Positions 1 to 6,629 of a stretch of DNA of 26,954 bases are shown piece after piece. Under the pieces are notes generated by a model that ran no database searches, was not told the DNA's origin, and saw only the letters and a list, made by a program, of their open reading frames with translations. The first letter of the stretch is position 1. Every line of letters starts with the position of its first letter. Origin of the DNA: a virus; the IMG/VR virus record IMGVR_UViG_3300021960_000417, positions 1-26,954 of that record, one strand, 5' to 3'. The position numbers and the translations under genes are program-made.

Positions 1-178
1 CCTCAATGTGGGACAAAAGTTGAGACGAAGTATTCCACCAAACTTGCTGGACATCCGACCAATTATCAAATATTGTAGCATTCCCGTGAATGTCTACAAC
101 CTTATACCTATGGCGAATATAAGGTTCATTGGACGTTTCAGTAAAATACCGAGAGTCCTTTTTATCAATCAGTTTCAT
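1..178 (-). CDS. Hypothetical protein, C-terminus cut by window edge
   Basis: An open frame starts at ATG 178 and runs off the left edge, giving the first 59 residues (MKLIDKKDSRYFTETSNEPY at the start). It begins 2 nt after the stop of the preceding 40-aa gene, so it belongs to the same cotranscribed string of short genes behind the sliding clamp. The visible part is soluble, aromatic-rich (two adjacent Trp near residue 48) and has no signal peptide or membrane segment. I do not recognise a family. Small genes of this sort are common in cyanophage operons. Confidence 0.6.
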   Translation of the reverse strand, partial: MKLIDKKDSRYFTETSNEPYIRHRYKVVDIHGNATIFDNWSDVQQVWWNTSSQLLSHIE

Positions 179-180
179 AA

Positions 181-303
181 TTAAACCCAATCAGGTTTTT
201 TCAAATAAGAACTAGGGACAATCTCCCACCATTCATTCCCATCAAAAATATACAACTTGTGCGTATGTTTGTCAAGGAAAACATCACCCTTCTGGTAGTT
301 CAT
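181..303 (-). CDS. Small hypothetical protein, 40 aa
   Basis: ATG 303 overlaps the TGA of the 169-aa gene as ATGA (4 nt), which supports this start, and the frame ends at TAA 183-181. The protein begins MNYQKGDVFLDKHTHKLYIF and then has an aromatic patch (EWWEI). The alternating hydrophobic and polar pattern suggests one small beta-hairpin domain. It ends KKPDWV, very like the RKPEWV end of the protein encoded just upstream. No family is recognised. The tight overlap is the main evidence that it is expressed. Confidence 0.6.
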   Translation of the reverse strand: MNYQKGDVFLDKHTHKLYIFDGNEWWEIVPSSYLKKPDWV

Positions 304-809
304 ACCCATTCTGGTTTTCTTTCTGGCATACGGAGGTAGTTATCCTTCACCCAAGGCTTGGATGCAATATACATCTTGTATGCATCAAAGGTAGAAATAC
401 TAGTATCAAACTTGTATTCCTCAGGCATTGCTCGTGCGAAAGGAGTTACTTTTGTCAATTTACCTTTGGGGAAAAGGTAGTAGGCATGAGTCAGTGTCCC
501 TTCACAGGAGTGTGTCTTATTATAGCGTAAAGTATACTCTTGACACAAATTCAATCCCCATTTAATGAGCCAGTAGGCATTGTCCACTGTCTCTGCTGCC
601 CATTTGGTGCAGGGGTGGTTTCGAAATGCCCCCTTCTCTGTCTTGTAGGCAGTGCCATCTTGCTTGGGAAGAACCCCGTAATCATGATACCAGGGAGAAG
701 CAATAATGCTAAGCATCTGGCAGCACTCAAGCGGCATCTTGACAATGTGTTTGTCGGGAAGACAGATAGCACTTTCAGCGGGGAAAGGATTTGTGACAAA
801 AATATTCAT
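300..809 (-). CDS. Conserved phage protein with N-terminal DKHxVKM motif, 169 aa
   Basis: The protein opens MNIFVTNPFPAESAICLPDK and continues into a DKHIVKMPLE motif (residues 19-28). This matches a phage family whose pattern is a short N-terminal strand, a D-K-H-x-V-K-M helix, a later HPC..WA segment (residues 65-71) and an EYTLRY helix (about 91-96). Some annotations call relatives pyrimidine-dimer DNA glycosylase-like because the N-terminal helix resembles the xDxHL..E region of T4 endonuclease V. I consider that link weak and do not assign activity. ATG 809 overlaps the speD stop by 4 nt (ATGA), so the two are probably translated together. Conserved His, Lys, Glu and Cys residues would suit an enzyme. 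Confidence 0.8.
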   Translation of the reverse strand: MNIFVTNPFPAESAICLPDKHIVKMPLECCQMLSIIASPWYHDYGVLPKQDGTAYKTEKGAFRNHPCTKWAAETVDNAYWLIKWGLNLCQEYTLRYNKTHSCEGTLTHAYYLFPKGKLTKVTPFARAMPEEYKFDTSISTFDAYKMYIASKPWVKDNYLRMPERKPEWV

Positions 810-1141
810 TCTAAAGGTCTGACAAATTCATTACAAACCATATCGGTTGCCCGCATGGATGAATACAAGTATTCTACACCCCTGCGAGGATCTGTATGCT
901 CACCACAAGTAAAAACGTCACATACTGCCATACCTTTTTCTGGCCAAGTGTGCATAGAGATATGAGACTCGGCAAGGAGAGCAACGGCAGTTACTCCCTG
1001 TGGTTGAAACTTATGTGATGTCATGCCAAGAAGGGTAGATCCACACTTTCTACTTGCTTCGGCAAGAGCATCCGTAACTTTTTCCTCATCATCCAGAAGA
1101 TGTTGTGGACAACCCTTTAAAGTAAAAAGAATGTGTCTCAT
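806..1141 (-). CDS. speD: S-adenosylmethionine decarboxylase proenzyme (SpeD)
   Basis: AdoMet decarboxylase makes decarboxylated AdoMet, the aminopropyl donor for spermidine synthesis, using a pyruvoyl cofactor generated by self-cleavage. The 111-aa product carries the family core LLAESHISMHTWPE (residues 55-68). Cleavage is expected between Glu58 and Ser59, with Ser59 becoming the pyruvoyl group. His64 and Cys79 (DVFTCG) match the processing and catalytic residues of the short bacterial/archaeal class. ATG 1141 overlaps the gene 45 stop as TGATG; an in-frame TTG one codon earlier is a less likely start. speD is a recognised cyanophage auxiliary gene. Polyamine supply for packaged DNA or for host metabolism is the usual inference, not something the sequence shows. 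Confidence 0.96.
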   Translation of the reverse strand: MRHILFTLKGCPQHLLDDEEKVTDALAEASRKCGSTLLGMTSHKFQPQGVTAVALLAESHISMHTWPEKGMAVCDVFTCGEHTDPRRGVEYLYSSMRATDMVCNEFVRPLE

Positions 1142-1815
1142 CAACCGAAAGTGGAATCAGGTTCCAGAGCGATGTAGTAAGTCAGATTATACTTGGTGTT
1201 AGTAAACTGAGAAAGAAGTTTAGAAGAAACAACAACATCATAGGCACCAGGAATAATCTTGATGTTTTCTACCTTGAAGTTGAAAGTAAACTCTTGGTCA
1301 GTCTCACCCACAACGATAGCATACTCATTAGAAGTATCATTCTTCTTGTCACGGACGACCAGTTTGATAACGCCAGCTTCACCAATTGCAGAAAGATCGG
1401 GAAGTTGATAAACTGCTGCTGCTTTCACCAGTTTCTCAAGAGAAGCACTATCCAGTTGGAAGCAGACATCTTGAGAGGGGAGTTGAATATCTTTATCTGG
1501 AGGAGAAGTGATTACGTTGGGATCTGCAAAGAAATACTTTACACGACGCTTTCCTTCACGAATGCTCAAATAAGAATCTTCCTTAAAATCCAGGTCAGGA
1601 TCTTGGTGCAAACTCAGACCATTCAGAAACTGGTTGAGATCATAAATGGCAAAGTCGCGGGGGAACTCTTCAGTAATATCCGCTTCAGCAAGAATATTTT
1701 TTGCCATTGAAATCGTGCGAAGACGGTTTCCTTCCTTTACCAAGATCGAATTGTTGATCCCAGCAAAGTTCTTCAGAATAGTCAGGGTATTGTCAGAGAG
1801 TTTCATATTGCTCAT
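1141..1815 (-). CDS. 45: Sliding clamp, DNA polymerase processivity factor (gp45)
   Basis: This is the phage sliding clamp, which forms a ring on DNA, tethers the replicative polymerase and, in T4, activates gp55-dependent late transcription. The 224-aa length is close to T4 gp45 (228 aa). The N-terminus (MSNMKLSDNTLTILKNFAGI), the IYDLNQFLNGLSL segment (about residues 58-70) and the C-terminal YYIALEPDST all align by eye with T4 gp45. ATG 1815 overlaps the upstream stop by 4 nt (ATGA). The second ATG at 1806 gives MKLS, which matches the T4 start and is a real alternative. It lies immediately before speD, so replication/late transcription and polyamine synthesis are coupled on one transcript. 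Confidence 0.96.
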   Translation of the reverse strand: MSNMKLSDNTLTILKNFAGINNSILVKEGNRLRTISMAKNILAEADITEEFPRDFAIYDLNQFLNGLSLHQDPDLDFKEDSYLSIREGKRRVKYFFADPNVITSPPDKDIQLPSQDVCFQLDSASLEKLVKAAAVYQLPDLSAIGEAGVIKLVVRDKKNDTSNEYAIVVGETDQEFTFNFKVENIKIIPGAYDVVVSSKLLSQFTNTKYNLTYYIALEPDSTFG

Positions 1816-2291
1816 TGGTTGTAGGTTTCACGAACGGCGTTTTTATCGTTAAAGTTTAGCAGAAGAACAGCATAGTGCAGAATCTTCATGATGTCACGGC
1901 GGGCACTTCCCTTCTTATCATAACGGGAAGCATACTTGAGGATATTGCTGCGACAGAATGCCTCACCATCGCCACATGCTTCGATCAAATCCAAAGTTTG
2001 GATCTTTTGATCACCAGCAGAATAATGCTGGTTGTAAGTGCCACGGATGTACTCAAGGAGTTCTTTTACGATTTCTTCTTCGTTGTACTTCCAAGGAGTG
2101 CTGGGAGATTGTTTAATAATTTCTTCGCTCATTTTATTTTGAATCAAAAATTCATAGTCACTGTGTCCCCAAGGGGTCATTCCATCATTGATAGAATAGG
2201 GGTATTCGTCCATAACAATAGGTTCATCAAGGTTGTTTGGAATATCAGGGTACATGGAATCAAGATATTCCTGTACCCAGTTATTAGTCAT
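1812..2291 (-). CDS. DUF3310 domain protein, 159 aa
   Basis: The C-terminal half (about residues 80-155) fits the DUF3310 pattern: an HYSAGDQKIQTLDLIEA segment followed by a helix ending FCRSNILKYASRYDKKG and a final RRDIMKILHYAVLL helix. The family is common in phages and is sometimes loosely called nucleotide kinase-like, but its biochemical role is not established. The N-terminal 50 residues are acidic and Pro-rich and may be a separate extension. I chose ATG 2291, 5 nt after the MoxR ATPase stop (TGA 2298-2296); the open frame extends further upstream only by overlapping the ATPase gene. A shorter start at the internal MSEEII is possible. It overlaps gene 45 by 4 nt. Confidence 0.88.
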   Translation of the reverse strand: MTNNWVQEYLDSMYPDIPNNLDEPIVMDEYPYSINDGMTPWGHSDYEFLIQNKMSEEIIKQSPSTPWKYNEEEIVKELLEYIRGTYNQHYSAGDQKIQTLDLIEACGDGEAFCRSNILKYASRYDKKGSARRDIMKILHYAVLLLNFNDKNAVRETYNQ

Positions 2292-2295
2292 TATA

Positions 2296-3384
2296 TCAGA
2301 AAGGTGCTTCAGGTGCAACTGGAAGTTGGAAATCAGCATCAACTTTATCATACAGTTCCAGGAAGGACTGTTTGGTTTCATCATCAAAGCGGTTGACGCA
2401 AACTTGAATTGCCTTTGCCTTGTCATTGAAGATGCTGTAGGCACGGATGATATGGACCAGGCGACGGGTGCTGATGATCTCCTCAATACCACCGTCATAG
2501 AAAGTCTTACGGATGATATCTCCCCAGTCCACCAGGCGCTTACAGAAGTCAGAATCGCTCACACCAAGGTCCTTAGCGACACCCTCAAGAATACGCTGTT
2601 CAATAGAGGGGGAAGGATAGGACTGCTCAAAGGTCACAGGGAAACGCTCAAGGAATGCCTCATTGAGAACATTGGTGCCAATGAAGCGTCCATCATCAGA
2701 ACCCTTACCCTTGGTGTTGGCAGTGGCAATGACATTGAAACCAGCGGCAGGTTTCACCCAACGACCGATCTTCTTAAGGAAAACACCCTTGCCTTCTAGA
2801 ATGGACTGAAGGCAGAGGATTTTATTGGAAGCCAGGTCGATTTCGTCCAGGAGAAGGATTGCTCCTCGCTCCAGTGCTTCGATGACGGGACCGTTATGCC
2901 ATGCAGTATTCCCATCAACAAGCCTAAAACCACCGATAAGGTCATCTTCATCAGTCTCAATCGTAATGTTTACACGGATCAGTTCACGACCCAACTGAGC
3001 ACATGCCTGCTCAACAGAAAACGTTTTACCATTACCAGACAGACCCGTAATGAACGTTGGATAGAAAAGACGGGACTGAATAATTTTCTTAACATCAGTA
3101 AAGTTACCAAACTTGACGAAGGTATCATCTTTCTCGGGAATGAGGTTTTGTTCAATGGCGGGAATAGCGGCAGGTGCTTTCACAGTTTCTTCAAGTTGCT
3201 CACGCACCTCTTGAATAGTCAGATTCCACTTACCACGACCAGTTTTATATTGATCCAGTTTCTTAGTAACAGTCTGGTAATTGGAACCATTCATAGCACA
3301 CCATCCACGAATATCAGCAGCAGTAACGGACTCGCCGTAAACTGCCTGAAGAGAAGTGATGATGTAGTCAGCAGAGATGGTCAT
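2296..3384 (-). CDS. cobS: MoxR-family AAA+ ATPase, CobS-like
   Basis: A 362-aa AAA+ ATPase of the MoxR/CobS clade. Visible elements are Walker A GLSGNGKT (residues 114-121), Walker B ILLLDE (176-181), the sensor ATANT (220-224) and an arginine-finger region LERF (245-248). The N-terminal 60 residues look like a small helical domain. Cyanophage copies are usually named cobS after the ATPase subunit of aerobic cobaltochelatase, which with CobT helps CobN insert cobalt. MoxR ATPases also act generally as chaperones with VWA partners. A VWA protein is encoded two genes upstream (3709-5862), so a MoxR-VWA remodelling complex is at least as likely as a B12 role. A terminator and a TATAAT-like element precede the gene. 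Confidence 0.93.
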   Translation of the reverse strand: MTISADYIITSLQAVYGESVTAADIRGWCAMNGSNYQTVTKKLDQYKTGRGKWNLTIQEVREQLEETVKAPAAIPAIEQNLIPEKDDTFVKFGNFTDVKKIIQSRLFYPTFITGLSGNGKTFSVEQACAQLGRELIRVNITIETDEDDLIGGFRLVDGNTAWHNGPVIEALERGAILLLDEIDLASNKILCLQSILEGKGVFLKKIGRWVKPAAGFNVIATANTKGKGSDDGRFIGTNVLNEAFLERFPVTFEQSYPSPSIEQRILEGVAKDLGVSDSDFCKRLVDWGDIIRKTFYDGGIEEIISTRRLVHIIRAYSIFNDKAKAIQVCVNRFDDETKQSFLELYDKVDADFQLPVAPEAPF

Positions 3385-3414
3385 TTGTTTGGGTTGTCTT
3401 TTTCAACTGAAGTT

Positions 3415-3420
3415 ATTATA
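3415..3420 (-). promoter_or_regulatory. TATAAT-like element upstream of the MoxR ATPase gene
   Basis: TATAAT, within TATATAATAAC, lies 30 nt before ATG 3384 and just after a terminator, where a new transcript would be expected to begin. I see no good -35 hexamer at 16-18 bp, so this could be an activator-dependent promoter or a diverged late promoter. Confidence 0.4.
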
Positions 3421-3425
3421 TACGG

Positions 3426-3448
3426 AAAAGGGGGTCGCAAGGACCCCC
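3426..3448 (-). terminator. Intrinsic terminator after the Pro/Glu/Val-rich gene
   Basis: Read on the minus strand, GGGGGTC pairs perfectly with GACCCCC (7 bp) around a 5-nt loop and is followed by TTTT. It lies 28 nt past the stop of the 67-aa gene and before the MoxR ATPase gene, so it separates two transcription units. Confidence 0.85.
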
Positions 3449-3475
3449 AGTGGACAGTTTAGAAAGTGGACAAGA

Positions 3476-3679
3476 TCACTTCTTGCCTCTACGGAGCGTT
3501 CTTCTTTCAGACTTTAATGGGGCAGGGGGTGCCAAAGGTTCTACCTCAGCAACTGGTTCAACAACAGGTTCTGGTGCTACTTCAACAACAGGTTCTGGTG
3601 CAGGTGCTGCCTCAACAACAGGTTCTGGTGTGGGTGCTGGAGCAGATGCACCCCTCAGCAAATCTCCAAATCTACTCAT
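3476..3679 (-). CDS. Pro/Glu/Val-rich low-complexity protein, 67 aa
   Basis: The protein has three parts: a short N-terminus MSRFGDLLRG that could form an amphipathic helix, a central segment built from repeated A-P-E-P-V-V-E units (about residues 15-48), and a basic C-terminus ending ERRTLRRGKK. Such Pro/Glu-rich segments are usually extended linkers. MSRFGDLL-type Pro-rich small proteins recur in cyanophage genomes, but their function is unknown. The repeat units are reflected in DNA as three identical 19-bp repeats. A GATAAATA late-promoter-like motif lies 24 nt before ATG 3679, and a terminator follows, so it could be made from its own short transcript. No Shine-Dalgarno is obvious. Confidence 0.75.
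   Translation of the reverse strand: MSRFGDLLRGASAPAPTPEPVVEAAPAPEPVVEVAPEPVVEPVAEVEPLAPPAPLKSERRTLRRGKK
3558..3630. repeat. Three identical 19-bp direct repeats inside the 67-aa gene
   Basis: TCAACAACAGGTTCTGGTG occurs at 3558-3576, 3582-3600 and 3612-3630. On the minus strand each copy encodes part of the A-P-E-P-V-V-E unit. The unequal spacing of 24 and 30 nt keeps frame, so these are coding repeats that arose by in-frame duplication. Confidence 0.9.
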
Positions 3680-3702
3680 TTTTCTTTGGATATACTTTTA
3701 GT

Positions 3703-3710
3703 TATTTATC
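3703..3710 (-). promoter_or_regulatory. Late-promoter-like motif GATAAATA
   Basis: GATAAATA on the minus strand differs at one position from the T4 late consensus TATAAATA. It lies 24 nt before ATG 3679 and overlaps the TGA stop (3711-3709) of the HExxH-VWA gene. Confidence 0.45.
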
Positions 3711-5862
3711 AGGCAATAAGTTCTACAAACTCCCCAAGAATTTTCTTGTTCATCTTCTTAGACTTAAGACTTTTCACAAAAGCACTCTTGATTTGAGTTT
3801 TAGTTGCATCTTCAGCAACATCAAACTCAGCATCTCTAGCAAGGGTATTTGCGGAAAGACCGAAATAAGTGTGATATCCAGAATTTTTAATGGAGACTGC
3901 TTTTTCCTTACGCCAAATAGTTGAGATCTTGTCATATTCAGGACCATAGTATCCATAGTAGCGTCGAATAAAGGAATTGCCTGCACCAGACTCAACAATA
4001 CGAATACCAATAAAGTTGATATCTTTAAAATTATCCCTCAGATTGCGAAGGAGAATATCAGTGAATCCGCACCAATCAACATCACAAGAATAAGTATTAC
4101 CAGTCTTACGATCACGCAAGAAAGCATTAGGTCCAATGTGAGCAGTACCCATGAAAGGTTCTTCTTCCCATCGACGCTGAACTTCACGATGATACTTAGG
4201 CATTGCTCCTTCACCATCAGTCAGAACAACACACTGAACCTTCTGAAGTTTGTTCTCCTTTTGGAACTTGGGGAGAATTTGATGAAGAGAAATCATTGCC
4301 TCATTCAGAGGAGTTCCAGACAGACTCAATCCAACAGGAATATTGTAACGGCAGGAAATCGTGCGGTAATCATATTTAAATGACTGAGCGATTCGGAAAA
4401 TATTTTTCATCTGATGCTCAAGAGTCTTACCATTTACTTTACTGGTAAGCAAATTCATCATAGAGAACCACTCACCAACTTGAACCAAACCATCACGCTT
4501 ATTGTAAGAAAGTTCACGAATAGTTGCCTTATTGTCCTCATCATACTTCACCAAAGGATAGTCGCTGGTGAAAGCATAAACCTCAAAGGGAATAGCAACC
4601 TTCTTACAGAACCACACAAGATTGTACAACTGCTTCACAGTGTCCAGCATCACATCGCACATTGAACCAGACCAGTCAAGGATGAACACCAGACCGTGGT
4701 TCTTACCATCAGCAAGAGTAGTGACCTTCTTGAAAAGGTCTTCATTGTACTTGTAAGTGTGAAGTTTAGTGCAGTCCAGAACACCAGTACGGGCAGTAGT
4801 AGCACGGGCATAGGAGTCTGCTGCCTTACGGCACTCAAACTCTTTGACCAAATAGTTTACTTCTTTCTGAGCGGAACGCTTGAACTCTACAAACTTACGA
4901 TCGATTTCGCCAAAGATTTCATCTTCAGAATACTCTTGCTCCTGGAGCCAAGAACCCCAATACTCATCACACTTGGAATGAATTTCAGAGTTAGAAACAA
5001 TAATTTTATTCAGATCAACCTTAGGCAACTCAAGATAAACATTCTCATAACCATCCATGTTGGCAAGATCTTTTAATGCCTCTTCCAAAGAATCAGCAGT
5101 CTTGATCTCAGGTTCTTCATTCTGCTCACCCCCAACAGGTGCGGTTTTCTGTTGTTGCTCGGCAGTGCCACCATAAGAGTCAGTTTCACCAGGTTGCTCC
5201 TGTTCACTCTCATTCTCACCTTCAGGTTGATCGGAGAAGTCAGAAGCACCTTGATTGGAACCAGAAGTCTGAGACTCCAGATCATCCATAGGAGTCTTCA
5301 TTTCTTCTTCCTGCTTTTGCTTACAGAACTTGTAGAGTGCCTCAGCAGCAATCAAAACATCAGCAAAGGTTTCGGTGTCGGCAATCATATTGATGATTTC
5401 CGTTTCTTCACCACGCTCAACAGGAATATCTACAAAGTTACCAATCTTGAACCACAAGTTAGCACGATCTGCAAGATTATAAGTATCGATATCTTCATTC
5501 TCCAATTGGAAGAAATCCTGCTCAGACAACTCCTTATAACCGTTATAGAAGGTCTTTGCCAAACCAGCATAACGACGCTTCATCAGTTTCTCAATACGGG
5601 CATCCTCAACCACATTCACAAACTGTGGGGGGATCTTGTGCTCCTTCAACCAATCCTCATCAGGAGTGTAGAGAGCATGTCCAACCTCATGACCCACCAG
5701 AAGATCATATACGATATTGCTTGCCTTCTCCCACATCGGCAGAGTCAATACACGAGTATGCACATTGAACTGTGCGGTCTCTACCTTCTTGTGCTCAACC
5801 ACAAGGTCTTCGGTAGCAAGAAGTTTGGCGAGTTGGGACTTGATTTCGTGATTGACTGCCAT
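3709..5862 (-). CDS. CobT-like protein: HExxH metallopeptidase-type domain plus VWA domain, 717 aa
   Basis: The N-terminal domain carries HEVGH (residues 58-62) and, 24 residues on, EDARIE (86-91), an arrangement that suits a zinc peptidase with a downstream acidic ligand. Residues 184-260 form an acidic Glu/Gln/Ser-rich linker like that of CobT. The C-terminal VWA domain shows a complete MIDAS: DWSGSM (396-401), Thr517 in SGTPLNE and Asp549 in LTDGEG. VWA proteins of this kind are partners of MoxR/CobS ATPases, and such an ATPase is encoded just downstream at 2296-3384. Cyanophage homologues are often annotated simply as peptidase. I chose ATG 5862, giving MAVNHE; an in-frame TTG at 5892 would lie inside the TATAAT element. 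Substrate and cellular role are unknown. Confidence 0.88.
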   Translation of the reverse strand: MAVNHEIKSQLAKLLATEDLVVEHKKVETAQFNVHTRVLTLPMWEKASNIVYDLLVGHEVGHALYTPDEDWLKEHKIPPQFVNVVEDARIEKLMKRRYAGLAKTFYNGYKELSEQDFFQLENEDIDTYNLADRANLWFKIGNFVDIPVERGEETEIINMIADTETFADVLIAAEALYKFCKQKQEEEMKTPMDDLESQTSGSNQGASDFSDQPEGENESEQEQPGETDSYGGTAEQQQKTAPVGGEQNEEPEIKTADSLEEALKDLANMDGYENVYLELPKVDLNKIIVSNSEIHSKCDEYWGSWLQEQEYSEDEIFGEIDRKFVEFKRSAQKEVNYLVKEFECRKAADSYARATTARTGVLDCTKLHTYKYNEDLFKKVTTLADGKNHGLVFILDWSGSMCDVMLDTVKQLYNLVWFCKKVAIPFEVYAFTSDYPLVKYDEDNKATIRELSYNKRDGLVQVGEWFSMMNLLTSKVNGKTLEHQMKNIFRIAQSFKYDYRTISCRYNIPVGLSLSGTPLNEAMISLHQILPKFQKENKLQKVQCVVLTDGEGAMPKYHREVQRRWEEEPFMGTAHIGPNAFLRDRKTGNTYSCDVDWCGFTDILLRNLRDNFKDINFIGIRIVESGAGNSFIRRYYGYYGPEYDKISTIWRKEKAVSIKNSGYHTYFGLSANTLARDAEFDVAEDATKTQIKSAFVKSLKSKKMNKKILGEFVELIA

Positions 5863-5883
5863 TGGTTTGATGCGTATGGACCT

Positions 5884-5889
5884 ATTATA
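5884..5889 (-). promoter_or_regulatory. TATAAT element upstream of the HExxH-VWA gene
   Basis: A perfect TATAAT lies 21 nt before ATG 5862 and immediately follows a terminator hairpin. No -35 match is visible at 16-18 bp, where the terminator stem lies instead. Confidence 0.45.
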
Positions 5890-6037
5890 CAAAAGAACCT
5901 CGCTTTTTAGGCGAGGTCATGTGCCGCTTTTTAAAGTGGCTCAGTCGTGCTTTTGCTTGTCGGAGTGCTTGCGGTTTCAGTTTCCGCTTCTGCTCCTTCT
6001 TAGAGTGGTGTTGCCAGTTCGGGGTAGAGTTGCTCAA
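5885..6037 (-). CDS. Possible 50-aa highly basic peptide (TTG start)
   Basis: A 50-codon frame opens at TTG 6037 behind AGGAGG with 4-nt spacing. It overlaps the 3' end of the sulfotransferase gene in another frame and stops at TAA 5887-5885, inside the TATAAT element. The product would be strongly basic: it starts MSNSTPNWQHH, then has Lys/Arg/Gln clusters and ends KKRGSFV. Against it are the non-ATG start, the two hairpins inside it (one a likely terminator) and the absence of a recognised family. I list it because the SD is strong and the reading frame fills an otherwise unexplained 137-nt gap. Confidence 0.25.
   Translation of the reverse strand: MSNSTPNWQHHSKKEQKRKLKPQALRQAKARLSHFKKRHMTSPKKRGSFV
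5891..5917 (-). terminator. Intrinsic terminator after the gp55-to-sulfotransferase cluster
   Basis: On the minus strand ACCTCGC pairs with GCGAGGT (7 bp) around loop CTAAAAA and is followed by TCTTTTG. The position, after the sulfotransferase stop and before the next gene, suits a terminator. The T tract is interrupted by one C. A second imperfect hairpin (5923-5940) lies just before it in the transcript. Confidence 0.65.
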
Positions 6038-6629
6038 AGTCCCTCCTGTAGAAGTTCCTTACATTATCTATGATTTTAGCAGACCTGACAACCTTATTAG
6101 TCTCATCAACGACCAGTTTAGCAGGTGTCACATCAAGAATCTCAAATGGCAAATCTATGATATGGGAAACCCAGTCAGCGAAGTCTTTTCCAAATCCATT
6201 CTCAAATTTCCATACATGTGTCTTGTCTGAGACAAAATCAACTTGTTGCCTGAACCAATTAACTGCTTCAGGGAAAGGAAAATTGTGAATCATGCTATTG
6301 AAAAGGTATTCATCTTCAAGCATTTCATCAATATCATCACCGTACATTTTTCTCATCCACATAGATCCAGAGAAAAACCTATCAATTGGATTTCTAACAA
6401 TGGATATATGTGGAATATCTTTTACATCCAAATACTTCTCATAGTATTCTCTGTGAAAGTGTGCAAGTTCTATTCCATGCACAAGAAAGTATGGTTTGTC
6501 CGTCCCTAAATGATCGTCCCAAACAAAGTTTTGTTCTTTCAGGTTTGCTTCAAAGAACCTACCTGCTGTTCTTGGAATATGGACAAATAAAAATCTTTTA
6601 CCAGTCGGAAGATGTTTGTATGTTGCCAT
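6000..6629 (-). CDS. Sulfotransferase family protein
   Basis: Sulfotransferases move a sulfuryl group from PAPS to a hydroxyl or amine acceptor. The N-terminus has the PAPS 5'-phosphosulfate loop FLFVHIPRTAG (residues 13-23), and SIVRNPIDRFFS (about 76-87) matches the 3'-phosphate-binding motif with its Arg and Ser. At 209 aa it is a compact single domain of the heparan-sulfate 2-O-type superfamily, with no membrane anchor, so it would be cytoplasmic. ATG 6629 overlaps the gene 46 stop as TGATG; a TTG one codon earlier is less likely. The acceptor is unknown. Phage glycan, host polysaccharide or a small molecule are all possible. Its translational coupling to a recombination nuclease subunit is unexpected. 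Confidence 0.88.
   Translation of the reverse strand: MATYKHLPTGKRFLFVHIPRTAGRFFEANLKEQNFVWDDHLGTDKPYFLVHGIELAHFHREYYEKYLDVKDIPHISIVRNPIDRFFSGSMWMRKMYGDDIDEMLEDEYLFNSMIHNFPFPEAVNWFRQQVDFVSDKTHVWKFENGFGKDFADWVSHIIDLPFEILDVTPAKLVVDETNKVVRSAKIIDNVRNFYRRDFEQLYPELATPL

Noticed and set aside
300-809. Firm assignment as T4 endonuclease V (DenV)
   Set aside because: Only a short N-terminal helix pattern is similar; the rest does not align with DenV, so I kept it as a conserved phage protein.
2292-2498. Longer 228-codon version of the DUF3310 gene
   Set aside because: The extra N-terminal part lies wholly inside the MoxR ATPase gene in another frame and has no family similarity; ATG 2291 just after the ATPase stop is the better start.
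2296-3384. Vitamin B12 (cobaltochelatase) biosynthesis as the certain role of the cobS-like gene
   Set aside because: The ATPase motifs fit MoxR proteins generally, no chelatase subunit is present, and the nearby VWA protein has a protease motif. The B12 role remains a possibility, not a conclusion.
3558-3630. Short CRISPR-like direct repeats
   Set aside because: Only three copies, the intervening sequences are 5 and 11 nt, and all lie in frame inside a coding repeat.
5152-5910. 252-codon plus-strand frame opposite the HExxH-VWA gene
   Set aside because: It is antisense to a gene with clear HEVGH and VWA motifs, its product is Leu/Ile/Arg-rich without recognisable domains, and it has no promoter or ribosome site. 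It is a by-product of the coding strand's composition.
5923-5940. Second hairpin beside the 5891-5917 terminator
   Set aside because: On the minus-strand RNA the stem has an A-C mismatch and no T tract follows, so I do not call it a separate terminator.
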